NCBI RefSeq assembly: GCF_035046485.1
Contig: NC_085137.1
Location: 483,222,252 to 483,286,251, forward strand
DNA from: Aedes albopictus
Lineage: Eukaryota; Arthropoda; Insecta; Diptera; Culicidae
DNA length: 64,000 nucleotides
Direction of reading: 5' to 3'
The notes under the pieces were generated by a model. That model had not been told where the DNA came from, ran no database searches, and saw nothing but the letters and a program-made list of their open reading frames with translations. The position numbers were made by a program, and so were the translations under genes. Below are positions 1-10,749 of the stretch, in pieces; within the stretch, counting starts at the first letter, position 1, and each line of letters opens with the position of its first letter.

Positions 1-202
1 AATGATTTTTTTCATTACACAACTCATTTGAGTTGCATAATGTTCATAATGCAACCCAAATGAGTTGCATTATGAACATTATGCAACTATTTTTCATTAT
101 GCATCTCATTGCAGTTGCATAATGAACCAGTTCGGAAAAATTGGCCATTATGATACCGAAATGAGTCCTATAAAATGGATATTATGATACTGAATTGCAT
201 AA
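1..202. mobile_element. Palindromic MITE, copy 1 (left end outside window)
   Basis: Built of inverted and direct reiterations of ATGAGTTGCATAATG followed by a shared tail ending in GAATTGCATAA. The same sequence recurs at 12893-13231, 52951-53261 and, internally deleted, 63028-63166. Full copies open with TTTATGYAACGAG and close with GCATAAA, giving a short terminal inverted repeat. There is no coding sequence. Family membership is seen directly; the transposase class is unknown. Confidence 0.75.
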
Positions 203-359
203 GGTTGTTTATACCTGTGAAAGTAATCAGACCGTATCAAGTTTGCAAATCTGATTACATTATTTTAGATATATCGTCTAGCTCAAACCTTTGTAGGAGT
301 ATGTGGCGGAACCATCATCATCATCATCATCATTTCCTCGAAAATTTTAATAACTGATT

Positions 360-545
360 TCTGCAGAAATTTCTGAAGAGATCTCTCTAATAGATATTTA
401 TTGAACCACCAGAGATTCCTTCAGGATTTCATACAGTAGTTCCTGAAGAGATTAGTCCAGAAGTTTCTTCATGGATACCTCCAGGAGTTTCTTCAATGCT
501 TCTCCAGAAATTCCTTCTCGAATTCCTCTTTGAAATCATTCGGGG
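360..545. repeat. Degenerate TTCCTCCAGGAATTC-type array
   Basis: Short run of imperfect 12-15-bp units of the form ttCCTtCAGGAaTTtc, the same type that fills 6130-7900 and 15840-18880. It is preceded at 313-333 by a (CAT)7 microsatellite, which encodes a histidine run only by chance. Confidence 0.6.
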
Positions 546-1788
546 ATTCCTTAGTGTAAATAATGCGACCGCCACACAAAATTAAGTCGGCGCACAGGTC
601 TAGTTGAAACTATTTTTGCTTCGACTACCTCTTTTTGGCAACTCTCATATTTATACTTCTGGGGACCACCACAATGATCGTTTATCTAATGTTCCAAATG
701 AACAACTCTTCCCTTTCTTTGAGAAAATCTAAATCTATTCGAGTGATAGTAATGTGACTTCCAAGGCGTGTTTCCTGTCACCCGCCTACGTTCCCAAAGA
801 AGATATGGATTCCCATTTGGGCTGCACCGCCAGAAAAAAAGGTCAACCAACCGAAATTCGGCGAAAGGAAACTCCCGTATCGAATTGTACCATCTTTCTT
901 CAACCACCCACTACAAATGCGTCAGAGCTCGGTGACCAGGTCAATCAGCGATCGCCGCGCTCACTCCTGGCTGGATCGCACCCCAGCCAGCACCAACAAC
1001 GCCTTGGATCATCCTCTTTTCCTCGACCAGTCAGTCGGTCGACCATCCGCAGAAATAAATTTCAATTTATCATCCGCAGAGCAGAGAGTCATTTTGGCAA
1101 ACTCTCTCGCTGCATGTACGTTTATCCTGGCCCCTACCTGGGGGCTTGGGGCTCGACGCCGTGGGGAATCTTGACGCGCCACAGGAAAAGAGTGGGTCAG
1201 TCGGGAATTAAGTCATTGCCAGTCAGTCAGCCAGTCAGCCGGCCAACCAGGCTCGAGTGCAGAGCATGTAATTTTTCTTTCTCTTAACTCAATTGGCACC
1301 GCCGCGGTGCACGCGACTTCATAGATTGGACGATCGATTTGGCGGTGGCGGCGTGGTAAGTCGGCATTCGAACTCAAACGCCCGTTCATTTGGGGAGCGA
1401 TTGACGACGGCCTGTTGCCGCCTCTACGCGGAGGGGACCGCTCTTCGGGTGAGAAAGATGCCGTCCGAATTTAAGATCGGTAATCGCTGTTGTGAGGATC
1501 CCCCGCTGGCTGCTGGGAAAATGGAAATAATTGCATCAAAGTTTTCTAATTGGCTAATGCAGCGCCATAATTTGAGTGGTCTCTGTGCACCATAGGGGGA
1601 CAAGTAGGTGCGATACTTTTAATTGGTTTCACTTTCGATGCGTGGAGAAACTTTCCTCATAGACCTGTTTTTTTAACTGCGCAGGATTGAATGTTCACTT
1701 GGAAATTTATGAACAATATGTGTTCTGAAATGCACAGTAAAAAATGTACACTGGAACCTCCAATTAAATAATGAGCCGGGAATCATCC
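546..1788. other. Non-repetitive GC-richer block, no gene recognised
   Basis: This stretch has higher GC than its neighbours, clustered CAGTCAGTC/GGTCGACC words around 1020-1250 and no obvious transposon ends. Open frames exist on both strands (for example 754-1287 plus and 686-907 minus) but overlap each other and resemble no family. It could be host intergenic or intronic DNA with regulatory content; that is inference. Confidence 0.4.
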
Positions 1789-2046
1789 GGTATCAGGTAT
1801 CAGAAGGCCGGCTCCAGAGGCACGTTATCCTCCATTTGGGACATTTGTGCCATCGCCAAAATAATAGCCTATTTCATCATCTGCCTGAGGGAAAAGGAAG
1901 GAAATAAGGATAGGGATGGGGATAAGGACAGGTAGGGAAATAGGAAAAGTACCCTGGAAGAGGATACTAACGCATAAGCGTACCACAATGGGTTCAAACA
2001 GCGCCCTGAAAAGGGCACTGTAATAACACATAAAGCGAAAGAGAGC

Positions 2047-2256
2047 CTATAGCTCTTTACCACAGCGGGTTAAGAACAACAGTATATCCTGAATGTTCAG
2101 GTCTCTGAAGTCAGTTTCACTTAATAAGTGTTTACCGAATACTCGGAAACGCAGTTGCGCAAAAACTGGACAGTTACATATCAAATGATACGAAGTTCCA
2201 TAATCGGATTCACAGCTATCACATGCAAATGAATCAGCTTGCTGAATATTCGCCAT
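2047..2256 (-). pseudogene. Cysteine-rich C-terminus of LINE ORF2 (copy A)
   Basis: This segment carries CDSCESDYGTSYHLICNCPVF, a Cys-x2-Cys-x8-His-x3-Cys arrangement usual at the C-terminus of LOA/Jockey-type ORF2, followed by the end of the protein (FLTRCGKEL). It is separated from the RNase H region by frameshifts and by the insertion at 2267-2447. The copy B equivalent lies at 34480-34698 and 30339-30590. Confidence 0.75.
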
Positions 2257-2266
2257 GTGATAGCTG

Positions 2267-2447
2267 TTGAGGCCAGTGATACTGAAGCAGGATAATCAAA
2301 CACCAGACGGTTCCAATTCACGTGTTTATTACTTTGAAGATGAAAAAATCTGAGTAAAGAGAATGAACAAACACAAAAAAACACTGCTGCATCTGCTGTC
2401 AACCAGGGTCAGGGCTGTATTCAGGATTGCGTCATCGTCCCCCAACA
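2267..2447. mobile_element. 181-bp insertion in LINE copy A
   Basis: Copy B reads straight through this point, whereas copy A carries 181 extra bases flanked by ATAGCTG (2260-2266 and 2448-2454), a 7-bp candidate target duplication. No matching terminal repeat is obvious. I do not recognise the insert. Confidence 0.6.
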
Positions 2448-2667
2448 ATAGCTGAGTCGGCAGTGGCCAGTCAATGCTTTGACCAGAATGCTGCAATTCT
2501 GCTTTGACAGATTTGTAAGATACTTCGCCACCCTTGGAGATGGCTCAGTACAATACAATTTGGTTTGAGGACATGACTCCAAACTATTCCAGTATTGTCT
2601 GTGTTGAGTAGCAGCCCAGGTATGAATCTGAAGCTTTACCCAACACTTCGATATCGGAATAGCTGGC

Positions 2668-3444
2668 TCAGGGTCCAATGAAGTCATGCGATGCTCCAGT
2701 GCGAGCAAACTCATCAGCCAATTCATTTCCAGCGACGGAAGAATGGCCAGGTACCCATACAAGGTGAACAGCGTTTGCTGAATTCAGCTCCTCGATTTGA
2801 GTTCGACAAGTGATAACTATCTTCGACCTGGAGTTGGCCGAAGCAAGAGCTTTAATAGCAGCCTGGCTATCTGAACAGAAGTATATTACTTTGCCCATTA
2901 TGTGCTGCTGAAGTGCTGACTGCACTCCGCACATAAGAGCAAAGATTTCGGCCTGAAAAATGGTGCAGTGTCTACCAAGTGAGTAAGACTGATACAGCCT
3001 TAGCTCACGAGAATAAACAGCAGCACCTGCTCGACCTTCGAGAAGGGAGCCATCAGTGTAACATACGATGCCGTCTGAAATACTTCTTTCCAGATATCCA
3101 GATGTCCACTCTTCCCGGGAAGGGAATTTCGTGGAAAATGTCCTATATGGAAAATTACAAGCAATTGTAAGATCACTTGGAGCAAGGACAATTTTGTCCC
3201 AATTCACCAAAAGTGGAAACAACGAGGTGTGTGTTGAACTGCGGTTCACAGAAGTTTCCTCTAGTAACCCGGTAGCCCATAGGCGGTAAGTGCAAGAAAG
3301 TGCTTCTTGTTTGAGATGAATGTGTAGTGGAGCAACGTCAAAGAGAACTTCGAGCGCTGCCGTGGGAGTTGAAGAGAACGCTCCAGACATCGCCATTAAG
3401 CACATCCTTTGGAGATGGCCTAACTTTGATTGGACCGTTTTCAT
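2668..3444 (-). pseudogene. RNase H domain of LINE ORF2 (copy A)
   Basis: The 258-codon open segment has the RNase H active-site series in order: CYTDGS (first Asp), FQAEIFAL (Glu), YFCSDSQAA (second Asp), and WVPGHSSVAGNELADEFA containing the late His and Asp. In LOA and I-group LINEs this domain removes the RNA strand from the cDNA hybrid. The upstream part is the linker between RT and RNase H. The frame breaks after ASHDFIGP and continues in another frame below 2762, and it is also out of frame with the RT piece above 3457. The start is an internal Met of a once longer polyprotein. Confidence 0.85.
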
Positions 3445-3456
3445 TTCGCCCTTTTG

Positions 3457-3816
3457 TCACCACACAAGACATCCGTAAGCCAATATTGGCCGAACAACAG
3501 TTGTGTAGATCCATTTGATATACTTGGGTTTTAGACCCCAAGTTGTACCAAAGGTTCGCCGGCAATGTCCGAAGGCCATACAAGCTTTCTTGATTCTGAA
3601 CTCAATGTGAGGTGTCCAGGTAAGCTTGGAATCAAGAATGACTCCAACGTACTTCACCTGTTCAGTCACATCGATTTCAGAATCAAAGAGACGCAAAGGT
3701 CGAACGCCATTACGGTTTCGCCTTTCCGTAAAATGAACAATAGATGTTTTACTCGGATTAACCGAAAGGCCATATTGGCGACACCAACCCTCAACTACCT
3801 GAAGGGCGCTTTGCAT
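3457..3816 (-). pseudogene. RT domain C-terminal part of LINE ORF2 (copy A)
   Basis: The translation contains LSVNPSKTSIVHFT and YVGVILDSKLTWTPHI, the post-palm and thumb motifs of non-LTR reverse transcriptases, then KYIKWIYTTVVRPILAYGC, the usual end of the domain. The catalytic YADD box lies upstream and was lost with the 5' truncation. The equivalent region of copy B is at 39568-40065 and is closely similar. It continues out of frame into 3338-3583. Confidence 0.85.
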
Positions 3817-3880
3817 CAGGTCGAAAAGGGTGGTGATGGCCCTTGATAGTGATAGTGAATAGTGATAGGGATAGTGAAGC

Positions 3881-4690
3881 CCTGAACTCCAAGGTAATTT
3901 GGCAGACCTGGAATATCCTTGTAGTGTTTCTAAATGACATTTGAGATTTCAAGAGCTTCGCGGATTCCAGCAGATTATGCAATACTATTATGTATGGGGA
4001 AAACATACATTTTTTCTTGTAGACTTGAAGGACTTCATTATAGAACAGTTTGGACGACCCTGAATGTCCCAAAGGTTTATAATAAGCTAGTAGACTTCAG
4101 ATTGCTCCAGTAACTATGGTTGATTATGCAGTGGTACTCAGTTAAACAAATATGGATACTGTTACGAGTGTAGACCTGAAGTCCTGAACTCCAAGGTAGT
4201 TTGGCTGACCTGGCATACCTCTCTAGTGTCTCTAAATGGCATTTAAGATTTCAAGAGCTTCGCGGATCGCAGCAGATTATGCAATACTATTATTTATGGT
4301 GAAAACACATAAAGTTTTTCTTGTAGATTTGAAGGACTTCATTATAGAACAGTTTGGACGAACCTGAATGTCCCGAAGGTTTATAATAAAAGTGGGTTTC
4401 AGATTGGTCCAGTAATTACGGATAAATATGCAACGTTACTCAGCATAACAGATATGGCTGTTGTTACGAGTGTAGACCTGAACTCCAAGGTAGTTTGACT
4501 GACTTGGAATATCCCTATAGTGTCCACAAATGACATTGTAGATGTCAAGAGTTTCACGGATCCCAGTAGGTTATGCAATGAATTTATTATTGGCGAAAGT
4601 ACATGAAATTATTCTTGTAGATTTGAAGGACTTTATTATAGGACAGTTTGGAACACCTAGAACATCCCAGAATATAAAACACCATTTTAT
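3881..4690. repeat. Tandem repeat, unit about 300 bp, 2.7 copies
   Basis: Units begin CCTGAACTCCAAGG at 3881, 4183 and 4477 (periods 302 and 294 bp). Each contains the ordered landmarks ATTTCAAGAGCTTCGCGG, GATTATGCAATAC and GAAGGACTTCATTATAG. The third unit is incomplete and more diverged. The array abuts the truncated 5' side of LINE copy A. Confidence 0.85.
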
Positions 4691-4984
4691 ATTCTTGACG
4701 AAGGCTAAATGAATCCATATCCACGTAGCCCACATCCCAGTTCAGCTTTTAAAACAACGGGTATGTCAATTATTTCGTTTTTCCAAATTTCATGGTGTTC
4801 AGGATGTTCTAGGTTATCAATGAAGGCCCAAATACAAATACTCATATTTTTTCTCTAATAGAGGACTCAATTTGCAACAATTTTGCCGAAGACAGTATTC
4901 TGTTTTATCGAATGGGTGAATTTATACAGCCGTTTCTATGTTGGGGTCATATATGACCCCTCCTGCTCCAAAGGGTTAAGGGAC
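4691..4984. other. Unassigned sequence
   Basis: AT-rich, with the words TTTGCCGAAGACA and TCATATATGACCCC, which I associate with mosquito repeats. No open frame, terminal repeat or RNA gene was seen. Confidence 0.3.
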
Positions 4985-5700
4985 TTCGCTGGCTCTCAGA
5001 AGAGTATCACGAGGCTTTTGAAGGCGTTTTAAAGCATTTCAATGCGTTTCACCGTGTTTCAGGAAATTCTGAGGCGTTATCGGAGGTTTCACAGCAATTT
5101 AGGGGGCTTCGTAGGTTATCAAGTCAGTGGCATGGGGTTTCAGAGGAGTTTCAAAGTGTTTCAATGAGTTGCAATGTGTTCAGGGCATTTCAGGAGGTTT
5201 CAGAGGAGTTTTAGGGATCTGTTTAGGAGGTTTCAGAGGTGTTTCAAACCGTTTCAAAATGGTTTTTGGGGGGCTTGGGGGAGTTTTACCGGAGTTTAAG
5301 AGGCGATTTCAGAGGCGTTTCAAACACTTTTCAAACTTGGGTTTAATGCGTTTCAGGGCGTTTTAGAAGGTTACAGAGTGCTTTAATGGGGCTTCTCTTC
5401 GCACAAGAGCATCACGGGAGTTTCAAGACGTTTCAGCAGTCTTTCGTTGTGTTTCAGGGCGTTTTTGGAGGTTTCAGACGAGTTTTAGGGGGTTTTGCAG
5501 ACTATCCAGTTTTATATGAGTTTCCGAGGTGTTTCAAAGCGTTTCTGGACATTTCAGGGCGTTTCAAGTCATACCTGGCGTTTTGGGAGGAGTGTTTGGG
5601 GAGCTTATCAAGTAAGTATCAAGGGTATCAAGTGAGTATCACGGGGGTTACAGGGAGTTCCAAATGCGACTCCAGGTATTTCAAGGCGTTTCCATGTACT
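4985..5700. repeat. Degenerate GTTTCAGGNGTTTCAGAGG array
   Basis: Many imperfect copies of gttTCAGaGGnGTTTcA in one orientation; the complementary form (CCCCTGAAACGCC) fills 53520-54100 and 55120-55800. The open frames here (5127-5366, 5386-5853) translate as repeated phenylalanine/glycine strings and are artefacts of the repeat. Confidence 0.75.
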
Positions 5701-6129
5701 AACTATTCAAAGATTGATAAGTGCTGGTATGCAAGGAACATACTAGACTCCTTATTACTAAACACATGTTTCTTTATTGAAATGGTATTACTGCTAATGT
5801 CAAAAGGCTTCCAATGCATGATAAATTATCAGCCCTCTTTCTTTGTTTCATAGCAAAAAACAAGTTTCTAAAAAAAAAAAAACAAAACGAAAACTGTATT
5901 TAAAACGTCGATACAATTGAGTAATGCGACATGCATTAGACTTGAATACGAGTAATGTCACAATAGATCTAATAACTGATCGCAGTGACAGACCCGAAAA
6001 GGAATGAATTGAAAAAAATAAGTCGAAGAGAATCCAAGAGCTTATAAACACCATCATAAAACCAAAATTAAATCATCTTGGTTTTATGTCGGATCTCAAA
6101 ATCTCTTGAAGCAAATAAGGCATCAAATT
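5701..6129. other. Unassigned AT-rich spacer
   Basis: Contains a poly(A) run at about 5870-5882 and a short inverted pair around 6050-6085 (AAACACCATCATAAAACC / GGTTTTATG). No gene was seen. Confidence 0.35.
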
Positions 6130-7900
6130 GTTGTGTTCGGGATGCTTCATGTAGATTTTTCAGAAATTCCTTCAGGAGTTTTTTAGGAATTTCTCGAAGG
6201 AATGTAGACTCAGGTATTCCTTTAGAAATTTCTCCAGGGATTAATCCCTTCGAGCATTACTGCAGTATAGTAGTTCTTTCAGGGAAGCCCTTCCAGAAGT
6301 TCCTTTAGAGATCTCTCCAGGAGTTCCTTCAGGAATCTCTCCAGGATTTCCTTCAGAGATTCTTCCAGGAGGATCCAATCCTATCCTGGAAAATTGAGGG
6401 ATAGAAGTATCTCCAGGGAATCCTAAAAAAGTTCATTCTGGGACTAATCCAGGATTTTCTACTATGATTTCTTGAGGAGTTTCTACACTAATTCTTCCAA
6501 AAGTTCCTTTGGGGAGCCTTCCAGGGATCGCTTCTGGAGCTCTTTCAGAGACTTTTTCCTAGAGAATTCAGGGATGCCTCCAGCAGTTACCACAGATAAT
6601 TCTCCAGAAGTTCATTCAAGAACTTTTACAGGAGTTACTTCAGTATTTATTCTAGGAATTCCATCAGAATTTCTTCTACGACTCCCTTAAAGAATTTCTT
6701 TAATACTAAAATCAGGCATACATCCAGGACTTCCTTATGGAGTTCCTACAAGAATTCCTCCAGGATTTCTTTCAGGAAATCCTCCTGGTTTTCCTTCTGC
6801 AATTCCTCCAGGAGTTCTTTCGGAAGTTGTTCCTAAAAATTCTTCGGGGAATCCTTCTGGAAATTCTTTTGGGATTCCTGCTGGTAATCCTACAGGAAAT
6901 CTATTATGGATTCCTCGTGGACATTCCTCGAGGATTACTCTGAAAAACCCTTAGGAGGGGATTCTTCCTGTAAATCCTTCAGTGATTTCGGCTGGATTTT
7001 TTTTGGGATTTATCCTGAAAATTTGTCTGCGATTCCTCCTGGAATTCCTTCGGGTATCTCTTCTGGAATTTCTTCACAAACTTCTCCTAGAATTCCTTTG
7101 GGGATTTCTCCTTGAATTCTTTAGGGATTCTCCTGGAATTCCATCGGTGATTTCTCCTGAAATTCCTTCGAAGATTCCTCCTAGAATTCCTTCGCGTATT
7201 CTTCCTACATATCATTCCATGATTCCTCCTGGAAACCCTTTTGGAATTCCTCTTCAATTTTTTTTGAAAATTCCCGCTGGGGATTCCTGCTGAAAATCCT
7301 TTAGGAGTTCTTGCTGGAATTCCTTTAGGGATTCCTGTTGAAAGTCCTTTGGGGATGCTAGAATGTTGTCGGGGATTACTCTTGGAAATCTTTTGAGGAT
7401 TCTTAATGGAATGCCCGCAGAGATTCCTCCTGGAGTTCTTTCGAGGATTCCTCTTGCGTATCATTCGATGATTGCTTCTGGAAACCCTTTTTGGGATTCC
7501 TCCTCAAATTCCTTAGGAAATTCCCGCTGGAACTCCTTTGGGGATTCCATCTGGAATTCTATTAAAGATTTCTGTTGGAATTCCTTTGGAGATTCTTGCT
7601 GGATTTCCTTCAGGGTCCTGCTGGAATTCCGTAAAATATTACTGTTAGAAGTCCTTTGGAGATTCCTGCTGGAGTTCTTTCGTGGATTCCTCCTAGAGTT
7701 CCTGCGGGGGTTCCTCCTGGAACTCCGTCGGGTTTTTTTTTTCCATAAATTCCTATAAAATTCCAATCAGGAATTTTTTCAAACATTTCTGTAGGGATCT
7801 CTGCAGAAGTTGCTTCAGGATTTCATGCAGCAGTTCCTGCAGGGACTAGTCCAGGAGTTCCAGGGATTCCTCAACGAGTTCTTTCCGAGAATTCGATCGA
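6130..7900. repeat. Large degenerate TTCCTCCAGGAATTC array
   Basis: About 1.8 kb of 12-27-bp imperfect units of the form ATTCCTcCTGGAATTCCTTcGGG. Near-palindromic units let both strands stay open in places (6982-7293 plus, 7087-7464 minus), giving Gly-Ile-Pro-Ser or Arg-Asn strings that are not genes. Confidence 0.8.
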
Positions 7901-7999
7901 GTCAAACAAGATGTTTGGGCATTGGTTTCTCTTGGACAAATATTTGACCCCGTGTACTGGGATCCTGACCCTCCTGACATGTTAAACTAGGTGCACCAC

Positions 8000-8345
8000 G
8001 ACAGCGTAGTGCACCTTCAGCGAGCTTATCTGGGTCATATCGACCAAAACATCCTACTAGGGTCAAAGCACAAAAATCTTTAAAACCTTTACTGCTGTAC
8101 GCCAGTGAAACCTGGTGTGTATCAGTGGAGAATCCTCCAAAGACAACAGCTTATCACTAACAGATGCATATGGCATAAACTTCGTGAATGATGACCTCAC
8201 AACTGTATTTCCAATGCTGAGCATCATCGTAGATTCCATCAAAAGCAGATGTTGAATGAAATTCAGGTAATGAGAGTGGAGCTGGGTTGGTCATACTCTA
8301 CGCAGGGGCAGAAACGAAATTTTGAACAATAATGTTGACATAAAA
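8000..8345 (+). pseudogene. Decayed C-terminal fragment of a non-LTR retrotransposon
   Basis: Two landmarks of LINE C-termini are readable in different frames: LLYASETWCVSVEN near 8090-8135 (family form LLYGCETW) and GHTLRRGRNEI near 8293-8325 (family form WIGHTLRR). Stops and frameshifts separate them. This is an RTE/CR1-style end, distinct from the LOA copies. Similarity is judged by eye. Confidence 0.6.
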
Positions 8346-9880
8346 ATGTGCAGGAAAACACAAAATCGATCCACTAGCTCAATTTGTGTTGCTATTCGGC
8401 AATTTCATTTCGGTCAGAACCTGACGAGACTCCGATCGTCGAGGAAGTCATCCCACGCCAACTTAAAAGCGGTTCGCCGCCACTAGTGGAAGTGTCTGAG
8501 CTCCGCTGTTTTTCCACTTTCTCAGATGATGCCGACGATCAATCAAAATAAGGTCAGTGTTTTGCACTAGTAGCTATTTTGTAGTGCAAAGATAATCGGC
8601 TGCATTGGTTCACAAAACCAACCATCACCCTCGATTGAAAATGGAATAACCTGCGCTGCGCTCGTACAAAACATTGATTAACGCCGAATTTCTCCAATTT
8701 AAAACAGCAAAACAAGGCGCCGTCGATCGGTGCCGCCGCTACCATCCCCCAATAATGGCCAACAACGGTGTTATTGGGCAAAAACTAACCTTGATCGATA
8801 TCAATTTCCTCCCCCTTTGCTAAATCGGGGCGTCCTCGGCGGCGAAGGCGGTGGCGTCGGTCGGTCGGTGCTACTACCCTGATTTTGCGCCAATTACGTC
8901 AGACTAAAAACGCCGAATCGATCAACAATACGCAAATATCGACGCGGTACGCAAAATAATGGCCAACATTAATACCCTTTCTGGCAGGCTGGAGTAAGTA
9001 CGCCTCACCGGAGAAAGAGGCCGGCGGAACTGCGCGCGCACCTCTCTATAGGTGCACAGTACACCAACCACATCACACGTTTCAATTAGCAATTCCTAAA
9101 TTGCTCGGTCGGTATAGGGTTTAGTCAGTCGGTAGGTCGATTCGCCGCCATTAGCATTGAGCGCTTCTTTTGCGTAACTCCAGTGCGCAAAAACAATGGC
9201 GATAATGAAAAATTAAAGTGTAAACTGGGCTACGTACCGCAACGAAAATCGATTGGAGAGTATGCCAGGCCAGGTGTGCGTACTAAAATGGACTTTGATG
9301 AAAATTGAATTTGCTACTATGTATATACTTCGGAGGGATAATGTACCCACTACCGAATTGGATCGATGCTTTTCTGGTAAATCTCGGTCAGGGCACCAAT
9401 TAAAACTCAATTTCAAAAGTTTGTGTATGGTATCAATAAGTCCCAGACAAGCTGCAGCACATCGATAGAAGAAAACTTTAATGAATGATTATATCAGCTT
9501 ATAGAATCAGGTAGACAGAACGATCAACCATTTTTAAGGACAAACGTCTTGAAATCCCGCTTCAATAGTACATCAAAACTTCAGACGCACAAATCTCAAC
9601 AAGCAAGCTTCAAACAACAGTGCATTTTATTATTCTGTTCTTGCTCACTTGTAATAAGCTTAAAATAAGAAGATCAGGTGCGCTGGTTTTGTTTACGAAG
9701 AGATTTGTGCCCTCGAAATCGTGAGTAGGTCCCAGAATCGGCCATTGTGGCGGCCATATTGGGATTCTAACAAGTCTGTCCTTAAGATTGTGTGCTAGAG
9801 GGGAAGTTTTAATACTTTTCATTGACACAGTTGGGTCTCAAATAACACGCGCACCAATTTTACGCCCACCACGATGTCTA
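8346..9880. other. Mostly non-repetitive block, no gene recognised
   Basis: GC-richer sequence at about 8400-9200 with CGGTCGGTCGG words and no terminal repeats, then ordinary AT-rich DNA to 9880. Open frames are short and overlap on both strands. It may be host noncoding DNA of a large intron or intergenic region (inference). Confidence 0.35.
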
Positions 9881-10320
9881 ATGTCGTTCTCGGTTTTAAA
9901 CCTGAGTCAGAGCTAACCCTGACTCGCAATACTTGAACGAAAACGGATCCAGATCCGACCCCAAGCGAGTCGACATGGAAACATTGTGAAAATCATTTCA
10001 ACTGTCAGTTGCGCATTTTCATTAAATTCTTCCTTTTGACGCATAATTGAATGCTCACATGTTGATTGACTGATTGATTTTTACGTTTAATTTTGGTGGA
10101 TTGTTTACATCCATTTTGACAGATGATGCACCCCGCTCGGGTGTGATCGCAAAAAATCGGCTGAGCGAACCTCGTCATGATTGGGTCGGATCTGGGGCGG
10201 ATCCGGGTCCGACCCGATCGAGTAAACGAACGTTCTGACAACAGTTAGGGCGGATTCAGGGCGAAACTAGGTTCGCTAGGGCGAAATAAGGTTCGCTTTA
10301 TGAATAACCGGAAACGACAT
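9881..10320. mobile_element. Inverted-repeat element with GGATCC/GGTTCGC subterminal motifs
   Basis: The ends are inverted: ATGTCGTTCTCGGTT at the left and the complement of ATGTCGTTTCCGGTT at the right (14 of 15). Inside, a second inverted pair pairs GGATCCAGATCCGACCC (about 9945) with GGGTCGGATCTGGGGCGGATCC-like sequence (about 10180). The right part repeats AGGTTCGCT/AGGGCGAAA. No coding sequence and no convincing target duplication were found, so the class is open. Confidence 0.6.
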
Positions 10321-10749
10321 AAGTTGTCATCCTGATTTTGCGGGAATTATTAAAAGAGAGACGCCAGGAGTTGCTATGCTAGCTACAATGACAGTCTACA
10401 CTTTAATTGAGTTAAAATCAATGGAGACCTTCGGAAAACAGCATGATGGTTGTTTTCTCGTTACAAAAGCCTGGCCACCCCAGGTTCTACAGAACCTAAT
10501 CGATGGAGTTGCAAACCATTATTGTTGGCACAGTTTTTTTGCTTTTCTCGTACAACAATGTGCCTTCCACACGATATACAAATGCAAGATAGTTGTCATT
10601 GGAGCTGAGAGCTCCCATGCAATAACTATGGATGTGCTTATAGCCCACTAAGCTGAAATGCAAGCTTCGTTCCAGTTGTAGTGTACACCAAGAATGAGAA
10701 GAAGAAAAAGTAGAAGAAGGAAGGAATGTTATTACGAGAATAGTATTGA

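Larger units (their letters stand above)
1789..3833 (-). mobile_element. LOA/Lian-like non-LTR retrotransposon, copy A, 5'-truncated
   Basis: Read on the minus strand this is the 3' half of a LINE: the end of the RT domain (3457-3816), RNase H (2668-3444), a cysteine-rich C-terminus (2047-2256), a 3' UTR and a short reiterated tail (GATACCTGATACC). The combination of RT and RNase H with a C-terminal cysteine/histidine motif fits the LOA clade, to which mosquito Lian belongs. It aligns over its length with the interrupted copy B at 30251-43864 and serves as an empty-site reference for several of copy B's insertions. The 5' truncation at about 3833 is typical of incomplete reverse transcription. 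Frameshifts separate the domains, so it is dead. Confidence 0.85.

Noticed and set aside
175..357. A 60-codon frame with a seven-histidine run, like the two secreted genes
   Set aside because: The run is a pure (CAT)7 microsatellite, there is no signal peptide, and the frame begins inside MITE copy 1.
754..1287. 177-codon open frame
   Set aside because: No recognisable domain, overlaps open frames on both strands, no promoter or poly(A) signal in place; consistent with chance in a GC-richer block.
6982..7758. Long frames encoding Ile/Pro/Ser or Arg/Asn repeats
   Set aside because: They follow a near-palindromic degenerate repeat and are open on both strands.
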